From Desulfobulbaceae bacterium (GTDB lineage Bacteria; Desulfobacterota; Desulfobulbia; Desulfobulbales; Desulfurivibrionaceae), in NCBI GenBank assembly GCA_003517965.1, contig DOZO01000018.1:41959-50450 (forward strand): a stretch of DNA of 8,492 nucleotides, written 5' to 3'. The translations under genes and the position numbers were made by a program. The notes beneath the pieces were generated by a model. The model ran no database searches and was not told where the DNA came from. It worked only from the letters and a program-made list of their open reading frames with translations. The first letter of the stretch is position 1. Every line of letters begins with the position of its first letter. Shown in pieces: positions 1-5,853 of this stretch.

Positions 1-17
1 GTGGTGCTGCTGAACGC

Positions 18-1199
18 TTACATTTTTTCCACCAATGTAGCAGGCACAATGCTGCCGCTGCCATATCTGGCGCTGATAGTATCGATTGCCTTGTAAAGAC
101 GGCAATTTTTTATCCTGTTTGGGTCTTGGCTGAAGAGGGTCAACTGGCCTGAAGCCTTGGTAGGGATCAGATTGGCAAGCGATATCCCCAGCAAGCGGAT
201 GGGAAGCAGGCCAATTTCGGTCTTGGTAAGGAGTTGCAGGCCCGTCTGGTAGAGTGCCTTGTCGTCAGCTACTGGCTCGGGCAGGGTGAGCGAGCGAGTA
301 ACCTGCACGAAATCCCGATATTTTACCTTGATCGTTACGGTTCGGCCACCCAGGTCTTTGTCTCGGGCGCGCTTGCCGACTTTGAGGCATAGGGCCAACA
401 GCTCTTTTTCGATTCTCTTCTTGTCGCGCAAATCCTCGGTGAAGGTTTCTTCGTGGCCGATGGATTTTGCCTCCTGTGCCGGTTCCACCGGGCGCGGATC
501 AATCCCGGCAGCGAATTTTTGCATCATTATTCCGGCCTTGCCGAATTTGGCTATGAGGATAGCTGGAGGTATGCGGCTCAGGTCGCCGATGGTTTGCACC
601 CCGATCAGGGCCAGAGCCTTTTGGGTGGTGCTGCCTACTCCCCACAGGCGATTGATGGGCAGGGGCGAGAGAAAGGCTTCTTCTTGGCCAACCGGGACAA
701 TGGTTAACCCATCTGGTTTGTTGAGATCAGAGGCGATCTTGGCCACCAGTTTCGAGGAGGCAACTCCGGCCGAAACAGTGAGGCCGATGCCCTTTCGCAC
801 CAGTGCCCTGATTTCTATGGCAATCTTTTCTGCCGGGCCCATCAGACTCTGGCTGGTGGTGACATCCAGAAAGGCCTCGTCCAGCGAAAGTGGTTCCACC
901 AGTGGGGTGAAGCGTTGGAAGATGTCCATGATCTGCCCGGAAATCTCCTGATACCTGGCCATGCGTACCGGGAGAAATACTCCGTGCGGGCAGAGTTTTC
1001 TGGCTGTGAGCAAGGGCAGGGCGGAATGAACCCCAAACTTCCGGGCTTCGTAAGAGGCAGCGCAAACCACCCCACGGTTGCAGTTGCCGCCCACCACCAC
1101 GGGTCGTCCCCTGAGGGTCGGGTTATCCAGCGTCTCGACCGAAGCGTAAAAGGCATCCATGTCGAGATGGATTATACGGCGGTTTTCCGGCATCGGCAT
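18..1199 (-). CDS. dinB: DNA polymerase IV (Y-family translesion polymerase)
   Basis: This 393-residue protein matches the length and organisation of Y-family Pol IV, which copies past damaged template bases and lacks a proofreading exonuclease. The palm opens with HLDMDAFYASVE (residues 11-22). D13 corresponds to the first catalytic aspartate, and Y18 occupies the steric-gate position that excludes ribonucleotides. The second catalytic pair is D107-E108 in SLDEAFLD. The conserved VSAGVASSKLVAKIASDLNK stretch follows (142-161), then a thumb helix-hairpin-helix around 184-207 (RLWGVGS..IGDL) and a little-finger domain at about 245-345. A QLTLF beta-clamp-binding motif lies at 352-356, so the protein should be recruited by the sliding clamp. 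All key residues are present and the gene looks intact. The start at 1199 has only a weak AGG-type ribosome site, and a second ATG two codons downstream (1193) is a credible alternative. I found no umuD-like partner and no LexA box I could recognise upstream. Confidence 0.97.
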   Translation of the reverse strand: MPMPENRRIIHLDMDAFYASVETLDNPTLRGRPVVVGGNCNRGVVCAASYEARKFGVHSALPLLTARKLCPHGVFLPVRMARYQEISGQIMDIFQRFTPLVEPLSLDEAFLDVTTSQSLMGPAEKIAIEIRALVRKGIGLTVSAGVASSKLVAKIASDLNKPDGLTIVPVGQEEAFLSPLPINRLWGVGSTTQKALALIGVQTIGDLSRIPPAILIAKFGKAGIMMQKFAAGIDPRPVEPAQEAKSIGHEETFTEDLRDKKRIEKELLALCLKVGKRARDKDLGGRTVTIKVKYRDFVQVTRSLTLPEPVADDKALYQTGLQLLTKTEIGLLPIRLLGISLANLIPTKASGQLTLFSQDPNRIKNCRLYKAIDTISARYGSGSIVPATLVEKM

Positions 1200-1418
1200 A
1201 TTTTATAGCCTGTCCAGTGGGTTGATCACTTCTTGGCCACCACGGAAATTTTGTTTTGAGTGAGGATTTCTATATGGCGGTTCCACGAAGGGCTGTTGCT
1301 CCTTATTATTGTTGGGTCTGCTGTGGGCATAATGTAATCCTCAATGGTGTTGGCTGCAACTTGTTGCCGGAATATTCCATAGTGGCAAGAGTTTCTATAA
1401 TGATCGCATAAAGCTGAG

Positions 1419-1439
1419 TTGAGCAGCTTGCCTGCTCAA
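1419..1439. repeat. Inverted repeat, 8-bp arms with 5-nt loop
   Basis: TTGAGCAG (1419-1426) and CTGCTCAA (1432-1439) are exact reverse complements around the loop CTTGC. No T tract follows on either strand, so it does not look like a simple intrinsic terminator. A protein-binding operator or an RNA hairpin in a leader would both fit. It is the longest-armed member of the palindrome group in this intergenic region. Confidence 0.6.
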
Positions 1440-1579
1440 ACGAAACTTATACCCGCTGGGTGCAATAATGTTTGAGTCAACAGGAGAAAGGGAGAGGCCT
1501 CTGTTTGCGATGGCATTATATCTTATCTGTGTGGTCATTTTATCGCGGAAAGAAATGTCATGAAAATAGCGGCAAAAAG

Positions 1580-1592
1580 CTGTTGTCAACAG
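1580..1592. repeat. Palindrome CTGTTG-T-CAACAG
   Basis: This is a 13-bp palindrome with exact 6-bp arms around a single central base. Its symmetry and size resemble a dimeric transcription-factor operator. The factor is unknown. The right half (GTCAACAG) also occurs once at 1476-1483. Confidence 0.5.
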
Positions 1593-1608
1593 ATTGACAT
1601 GTAGTGCA

Positions 1609-1621
1609 GGAAAAATTTTCC
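1609..1621. repeat. Palindrome GGAAAA-A-TTTTCC
   Basis: This is a 13-bp palindrome with exact 6-bp arms around one central A, 16 bp beyond the previous palindrome. The arms are AT-rich with GG/CC ends. It could be an operator half of a tandem pair with 1580-1592 or simply chance symmetry in AT-rich DNA. Confidence 0.45.
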
Positions 1622-1764
1622 GCCTGTGCCAACGGAGAGGGGTTGGACAATATGAGATGTTCCTTTTTTTGCATTTATTTTATTTAATAATTCCAAATTG
1701 ATACTGTATTTTTTTGGCGGATGCTCTTGTTGGGCAAGCCTTTGGTAAAGGATGTTCCGTTGCT

Positions 1765-1781
1765 TTGGCATGAAAATGGCA
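1765..1781 (+). promoter_or_regulatory. Possible sigma-54 (RpoN) -24/-12 promoter
   Basis: TTGGCATGAAAATGGCA matches the sigma-54 consensus YTGGCACG-N4-TTGCW at 11 of 13 defined positions. The near-invariant GG (1767-1768) and GC (1779-1780) are separated by exactly 10 bp. The expected transcript start, near 1792, would give a leader of about 35 nt carrying the AAAGGAG ribosome site of the diguanylate cyclase. This placement only makes sense if translation begins at 1826. Two mismatches, and no visible activator site, keep the call tentative. Confidence 0.35.
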
Positions 1782-1810
1782 ATGATGACGGTTCACTGAT
1801 CTTTTCAACT

Positions 1811-1817
1811 AAAGGAG
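1811..1817 (+). promoter_or_regulatory. Ribosome binding site fixing the cyclase start
   Basis: AAAGGAG lies 8 nt before the ATG at 1826, which is near-ideal spacing. It supports 1826 rather than the in-frame ATG at 1721, which has no comparable site and would add 35 residues that do not look like part of the domain. Confidence 0.85.
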
Positions 1818-1825
1818 CCGTTGCT

Positions 1826-2857
1826 ATGAACGCCGCAATATCTTTTTCTGACATGGAAATAACCGCACCGATTAACTTGGATCATCTGATGGTGGAGCTT
1901 GATCGTTACCGCCGACAATCGGAATGGTTGAAACAGGTTAACGAGCTACACGCCAGACTGGCATGCGCTACCGATCTGCAGGGCATGATTGAGGCTTTTT
2001 CTGTGTGGCTGACGCCTTTGGTCGAGCATGATTTGATTGCTTACCGCAGCCGAGATCGGAGCCGGATGCATATTATTTGCTCTTGTCACGGGCCGGACCG
2101 ACGCCTTGCCATGCAGACCGCCGAAGAGGTTTTTGAAAAGAGAGATTGTCAGATGGATGACATTTGTTGTGAATGGGGGCCTTTTTTTGTGCAGCAATGG
2201 CAGATGTCCTTTGCCGGTGACACTGCTGCTGATCACCAGGGCTGTCTGATGCTACTGCGTCGGGGAACCTGCATTGAAGTTGAGGCAAACCAAATCCTGC
2301 GGGATGCGCAGGAAATTTTGGGGGATTCCTTGCAACGCGCTCTTATGTATGAAGATTTATTTGCTCAGGCCAGGCGTGATATTCTTACCGGCCTTGATAA
2401 TCGGCGGGTTTTTGAGGAACGCATCGGATCTTTGCTGGAAAGCGCCCGTCGCCAAGACCGACCTATAACCGTGGCCAGCATGGATTTGGACCATTTTAAG
2501 CAGGTTAATGATAACCTGGGGCATGCCGCAGGGGATATCGCCTTGCAGAGGGTGGCCAAAGTAATGACCGAAATGGTGCGCAATAGTGATCTTCTGGTAC
2601 GCATGGGCGGTGATGAATTTGTGCTGGTTTTGCCTGATACCGCACTTGATGCGGCTAGACTGTTGGCCGAGCGACTCTGTGCCGCTGTCGATGGTCTTGA
2701 TATCAATGCCGGGAATGGTAGTAAGTTGGGAATGAGTATCGGTATTGTGCAATGGAAGCCGGCAATGAGCAAGGATGATTGGTTGCAACGAACTGATGAG
2801 GTACTCTACCAGGCAAAAAAGACCGGGCGTTGTCGGGTGTGTGTGGAGGAAGCGTAG
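1826..2857 (+). CDS. Diguanylate cyclase, GAF-like sensor plus GGDEF domain
   Basis: The 343-residue product should make the second messenger c-di-GMP from two GTP. The C-terminal GGDEF domain (about 180-340) is complete: DILTGLDNRR (185-194), then DLDHFKQVND with D220 and N228 at the metal- and guanine-binding positions, GHAAGD with D237, and the catalytic GGDEF at 261-265. RNSD (252-255) sits five residues before GGDEF as the RxxD I-site, so allosteric product inhibition is expected. The N-terminal part (about 30-170) has the pattern of a divergent GAF sensor joined to the cyclase by a helical linker (about 152-182). It is unusually rich in cysteine (C85, C87, C108, C114, C115, C140, C149). 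No membrane segment or signal peptide is seen, so it should be cytosolic. It appears to be monocistronic: hairpins follow it and a sigma-54-like element precedes it. The input signal is unknown. Confidence 0.95.
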   Translation: MNAAISFSDMEITAPINLDHLMVELDRYRRQSEWLKQVNELHARLACATDLQGMIEAFSVWLTPLVEHDLIAYRSRDRSRMHIICSCHGPDRRLAMQTAEEVFEKRDCQMDDICCEWGPFFVQQWQMSFAGDTAADHQGCLMLLRRGTCIEVEANQILRDAQEILGDSLQRALMYEDLFAQARRDILTGLDNRRVFEERIGSLLESARRQDRPITVASMDLDHFKQVNDNLGHAAGDIALQRVAKVMTEMVRNSDLLVRMGGDEFVLVLPDTALDAARLLAERLCAAVDGLDINAGNGSKLGMSIGIVQWKPAMSKDDWLQRTDEVLYQAKKTGRCRVCVEEA

Positions 2858-2902
2858 TACGAATCCGTAAGGTATTTTTGTAAATCAGCGTTTGTGAAAA
2901 AT

Positions 2903-2936
2903 GTGACTACCCCCAGCTTGATGCTGGAATAGTTAC
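2903..2936. repeat. Two-part hairpin downstream of the cyclase gene
   Basis: The outer stem pairs GTGACTA (2903-2909) with TAGTTAC (2930-2936), using one G-U pair. The inner stem pairs CCAGC (2913-2917) with GCTGG (2923-2927) around the loop TTGAT. On the plus strand it is followed by A residues rather than T, so it is not a canonical terminator by itself. TTTTTGTAA (2875-2883) is an exact complement of TTACAAAAA (2933-2941), giving a competing fold. Confidence 0.6.
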
Positions 2937-3000
2937 AAAAAAAGGCCATGATCTGGTTGAGGGCAGAAAAATCTGCTACAATCAGGCATGGCCTTTTTTT
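2937..3000. terminator. Long three-segment hairpin, probable bidirectional terminator
   Basis: AAAAAAAGGCCATG (2937-2950) and CATGGCCTTTTTTT (2987-3000) are perfect 14-bp reverse complements. Inside them CTGGTTG (2953-2959) pairs with CAATCAG (2979-2985) with one G-U pair. GCAGA (2963-2967) then pairs with TCTGC (2972-2976) around an AAAA loop. The stem ends in T7 on the plus strand and, because the other arm starts with A7, in T7 on the minus strand too. It should therefore stop transcription in either direction. It lies between the cyclase and the MBL gene and would end the cyclase transcript. Confidence 0.8.
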
Positions 3001-3042
3001 ATTGTTGGTGCAGGGGGGGAACGGCTACAGCCAGAAAACGGC

Positions 3043-3048
3043 AAAGGA
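3043..3048 (+). promoter_or_regulatory. Ribosome binding site fixing the MBL RNase start
   Basis: AAAGGA lies 11 nt before the ATG at 3060, a slightly long but acceptable spacing. The in-frame ATG at 2988 lies inside the right arm of the terminator stem and would add a 24-residue non-conserved leader. Family members begin with the MKLTFHGAAKTVTGS strand, so 3060 is preferred. Confidence 0.75.
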
Positions 3049-3059
3049 ATAGTGGGACT

Positions 3060-4469
3060 ATGAAACTGACTTTCCACGGCGCGGCGAAAACCGTTACCGG
3101 TTCACAACATCTGCTCGAGGTTAACGGCAAGAGTATCCTTCTTGATTGCGGCTTGTTCCAGGGCAAGCGTAAGGATGCTTTTGAACTTAACCGTAACGGC
3201 TTTTGTGCCGGCAAGGATCTTGATTGTCTGATTCTTTCCCATGCCCATATCGATCATTCCGGCAATATCCCCTGTCTGGTCAAAAAAGGATTTCGTGGCG
3301 ATATCATCTGCACCTCGGCCACCCGCGACCTCTGCGCGGTCATGCTCATGGACAGTGCTCATATTCAGGAACAGGATGTGTTGTTTACCAACAAGTTGCG
3401 GAAGCGCAACAAACAAAAGGAATTCGAGCCTCTTTATACCAAGGAGGATGTGGTCGCGGCCATGGATCAGTTCGTTGGTATCAGCTACAACCGCAAGCGG
3501 GAGATTCTTCCCGGGGTGCACCTTACTCTGGTAGATGCCGGGCATATGCTGGGCAGTGCCAATGTGATTCTCGATATCCATGATCAGGAGCAGGGCCGCG
3601 ATATCCGGCTGGTTTTCAGTGGGGATATCGGGCGGGTCGGGATCCCCATTATCAAGGATCCGGCGGTTTTAAGCGAGGGCGCGGATATCCTTATCATGGA
3701 GAGCACCTACGGAAACCGGCAGCATCCTCCTTACCCGGAATCAGAAAAGGAGCTGGAGCGGATTGTCAACGAGACCTACCGACGGGGTGGGGTACTTCTG
3801 ATCCCAGCCTTTGCTGTGGGGAGGACTCAGCAGTTGGTTTATGCGCTGCACAAACTGTTTTTGGCCCGTGATATTCCCAATCTTCCCATCTATGTAGACA
3901 GCCCGCTGGCTACCAGGGTTACGGATATCTTCCGGCTACATCCGGAAACCTATGATAGCGAGATCCTGGAATTTTTATTGAAGGACAATAATAGTAATCC
4001 CTTTGGTTTTGATACTCTGCGTTATACCCAAAGCGTGGAGGAGTCCAAGGAGCTGAATTTTTTACGGGAACCCGCCATCATTATCAGCGCCAGCGGGATG
4101 ATGGAGGGTGGTCGCATCCTCCATCATCTGCGCAAGCGCATTGGCGACAAGAAAAATACCATTCTGGTTACTGGCTGGCAGGCACCCAACACTATGGGCC
4201 GCAAGATTATTGACGGGGCAGAAACGGTAAGGATCTTTGGCGAGGAGTTCCCATTGCGGGCCACGGTAGAAACAATGACGGGCTTCAGTGGCCATGCTGA
4301 CCGGGATGAGCTGCTGGCCTGGGCCGGGGCCATGCAAAAAAAACCGGATCGTACCTTCGTGGTGCATGGCGAGGAGGAGGCGGCCATCGCCCTGGCCGAG
4401 AGCCTGCGCCAGGAGCTTGGCTTTGCCCAGGTTGAGATTCCTGAGCCCCATCAGGCCTTTGAGTTGTAG
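3060..4469 (+). CDS. Beta-CASP metallo-beta-lactamase fold ribonuclease
   Basis: This 469-residue cytosolic protein belongs to the bacterial MBL/beta-CASP/RMMBL family related to CPSF-73/Ysh1, zinc-dependent nucleases that act on RNA. The MBL part begins MKLTFHGAAKTVTGS and carries the metal motif HAHIDH at 61-66. The third metal ligand is H162 (GHMLGSA) and D189 lies in SGDIG. The beta-CASP insertion starts after motif A, E214 in ESTYG, and includes PAFAVGRTQQ (249-258), the YVDSPLA stretch (278-284) and SASGMMEGG (343-351). Motif B is H412 in SGHAD and motif C is H437 in VVHGE, within a C-terminal RMMBL region. All predicted zinc and catalytic residues are present. The natural substrate cannot be read from the sequence; related enzymes process or degrade RNA exonucleolytically or endonucleolytically. 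It is expressed alone, beginning just after a terminator hairpin and converging on the MscS gene. No obvious promoter was recognised in the 59 bp between the hairpin and the start. Confidence 0.94.
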   Translation: MKLTFHGAAKTVTGSQHLLEVNGKSILLDCGLFQGKRKDAFELNRNGFCAGKDLDCLILSHAHIDHSGNIPCLVKKGFRGDIICTSATRDLCAVMLMDSAHIQEQDVLFTNKLRKRNKQKEFEPLYTKEDVVAAMDQFVGISYNRKREILPGVHLTLVDAGHMLGSANVILDIHDQEQGRDIRLVFSGDIGRVGIPIIKDPAVLSEGADILIMESTYGNRQHPPYPESEKELERIVNETYRRGGVLLIPAFAVGRTQQLVYALHKLFLARDIPNLPIYVDSPLATRVTDIFRLHPETYDSEILEFLLKDNNSNPFGFDTLRYTQSVEESKELNFLREPAIIISASGMMEGGRILHHLRKRIGDKKNTILVTGWQAPNTMGRKIIDGAETVRIFGEEFPLRATVETMTGFSGHADRDELLAWAGAMQKKPDRTFVVHGEEEAAIALAESLRQELGFAQVEIPEPHQAFEL

Positions 4470-4479
4470 GAAATAGCTG

Positions 4480-5805
4480 TCACTTGTCAGCGTGCCGCTT
4501 ACTGCTATCAGCGATTATTGGCATGTTTTTAATGTGAATCTCCCGCTGCGGAAAGGGGATCTCCACGCCCTGTTCCTGAAATGTCTCCCAGATCTTTAAC
4601 AGCACATCACTCTTCACATTCTTGACCCCGTTGACCGGATCGCTGATCCAGGCGCCAAGTTCAAGATCAATGGAACTTTCGCCAAAGGCAACGAGCAGAC
4701 AGCGGGGCGGCGGGTCTTGAATAATCCTGTCTGTCTGTTTGGCGGCCTCTTCGCAGAGGGTCATGGCCTTGTGCACATCCGAGCTGTAGGCAATGCCTAC
4801 TGAGATTTTTAAGCAGACCGTGCTGTTGCTGAACGACCAGTTTTCTACCTGCTGGGTGATCAGGTCCTCATTGGGGATCAAAAATTCCTTGCCGTCCGGG
4901 GCAATGAGCGAGGTATAGCGTGCGCCCAGGGAGTTTACCCAGCCATAGGTCTCGCCTACGGTGATGACGTCGCCTGGCTTGATGGATTTGTCCAGCAGGA
5001 GGATGATGCCGCTGATCAGGTTGGAGAAGATCTTCTGCAGACCGAAGCCAATGCCCACCCCAACCGCGCCGGTAAAGATGGTAAAGCCGGTGAGGTCGAG
5101 ACCGACGATGCGCAACCCTGTCAGGATCGCCGCGGTAATAAGCGTAATTTTTGACAGTTTTATGAAAAGTACCTGGATGGAAGGGGAAAGGGTTGTGTTT
5201 CCCCGGATCCTTTTTTCAAGCTGATGGGAGAGTAGGCGAGCCCCCCACAGCAGCAGGGCTATGGTCAAAAGACCTGAGAGTACGGTGAGGATGGAGATGC
5301 GTACCGTGCCAAACGTGAGGGCCAGACGGTCGAGCATCTTGACGGTTGGTCCCAGCAGGTTCAAAATATTGAGGGCGGCAATGCTCCAGGCGATGATCGC
5401 AATCATCCTGATCCAGGCGGTGTTGTTGAAAAGCGAGGAGGTAATCTGGATTATAATCCATACCGTCAGCAGATTAACGACAATGGTGAGCAGGTCGTGT
5501 GGCCATTCGGCTTCCATGGCGATCAGCAATGAGATTAGTTGCAGTAAAAGCCAGCACAAATGCGAAGCAAGAGGCAACACGACAACTATGAGGCCGAAAC
5601 GTCTTTGCTCAAGTCCGGGTGCGGAAAACCTTTGTTTGATTCTGTTGCCCACCAACACGGCGATTAGCCAGGCGCAGGCTATAAGCAGTGCTTGGCTGAG
5701 ATGGTCGTAGGTCAGAACATTTTCGAACAGCCAATCGTTTATAAACACAAGTTTTTTTGGGCTGACTGCAGAAAGCCAGAAGCTTTTTATAAGAGAGGTT
5801 TCCAT
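4480..5805 (-). CDS. MscS-family mechanosensitive ion channel
   Basis: The 441-residue inner-membrane protein has about five hydrophobic segments before the channel core (roughly 35-55, 70-97, 104-126, 131-151, 168-191). It then has the MscS core with membrane spans at about 218-235 and a glycine/alanine-rich pore helix (243-270, including GAVGVGIGFGLQKIFSNLIS). The beta domain follows with KPGDVITVGETYGWVNSLG (277-294) and LIPNEDLITQQVENWS (309-324), then an alpha/beta C-terminal domain ending EIPFPQREIHI (415-425). Members open under membrane tension and release solutes on osmotic downshock. The extra N-terminal helices make it larger than E. coli MscS (about 286 residues) and closer to medium YbdG/YnaI-type channels. 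A GGAG site sits 11 nt before the start. The gene lies 48 bp downstream of the permease gene on the same strand, so co-transcription is likely. Its stop codon is 10 bp from that of the convergent MBL gene. Confidence 0.94.
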   Translation of the reverse strand: METSLIKSFWLSAVSPKKLVFINDWLFENVLTYDHLSQALLIACAWLIAVLVGNRIKQRFSAPGLEQRRFGLIVVVLPLASHLCWLLLQLISLLIAMEAEWPHDLLTIVVNLLTVWIIIQITSSLFNNTAWIRMIAIIAWSIAALNILNLLGPTVKMLDRLALTFGTVRISILTVLSGLLTIALLLWGARLLSHQLEKRIRGNTTLSPSIQVLFIKLSKITLITAAILTGLRIVGLDLTGFTIFTGAVGVGIGFGLQKIFSNLISGIILLLDKSIKPGDVITVGETYGWVNSLGARYTSLIAPDGKEFLIPNEDLITQQVENWSFSNSTVCLKISVGIAYSSDVHKAMTLCEEAAKQTDRIIQDPPPRCLLVAFGESSIDLELGAWISDPVNGVKNVKSDVLLKIWETFQEQGVEIPFPQREIHIKNMPIIADSSKRHADK

Positions 5806-5853
5806 GGAAGCGATGGCTCCGGTCTGGGTTTTATCATTACAGAACAGCAGAGG

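Larger units (their letters stand above)
1200..1825. other. Long intergenic region, no convincing gene, palindrome-rich
   Basis: This stretch separates the divergently transcribed dinB and diguanylate cyclase genes. The part at about 1660-1715 is AT-rich with several T tracts. The only open frames are short, mutually overlapping and without recognisable sequence or good ribosome sites. It does contain several short inverted repeats between 1356 and 1621, and a sigma-54-like element at 1765-1781; both are listed separately. No tRNA, small-RNA family, riboswitch or mobile-element terminus was recognised. Confidence 0.7.

Noticed and set aside
259..951. A 230-codon plus-strand open frame inside dinB.
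   Set aside because: The minus strand encodes an intact Pol IV across the same bases. The plus-strand product is low-complexity, rich in Ser/Arg, and has no domain.
1200..1260. A LexA operator upstream of dinB.
   Set aside because: CTGT occurs, but the partner ACAG at the right spacing does not. The GGTT..ACC form used in some deltaproteobacteria also fails at key positions.
1476..1592. Direct repeat GTCAACAG at 1476-1483 and 1585-1592.
   Set aside because: Eight bases repeated twice in a few hundred base pairs is weak, and only the second copy is part of a palindrome.
1395..1771. Two short overlapping minus-strand frames (about 64 and 61 codons) in the dinB-cyclase gap.
   Set aside because: The downstream one would start with TTG. 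Neither shows a recognisable domain, and the first covers the sigma-54-like element. Their junction falls in a palindrome, which makes chance likely.
1721..1825. An N-terminal extension of 35 residues on the diguanylate cyclase from an in-frame ATG at 1721.
   Set aside because: AAAGGAG at ideal spacing marks 1826 as the start. The extension has no recognisable domain and would cover the sigma-54-like element.
2988..3059. A start for the MBL RNase at 2988, adding 24 residues.
   Set aside because: That ATG lies inside the right arm of the terminator stem and the added residues are simply its translation. Family members begin at the MKLTFHG strand at 3060, which has a ribosome site.
2858..3059. 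A c-di-GMP riboswitch between the cyclase and the RNase gene.
   Set aside because: Hairpins are present, but I do not see the conserved GEMM core (for example the CGCAAAGCC-like segment) and cannot match the known architecture.
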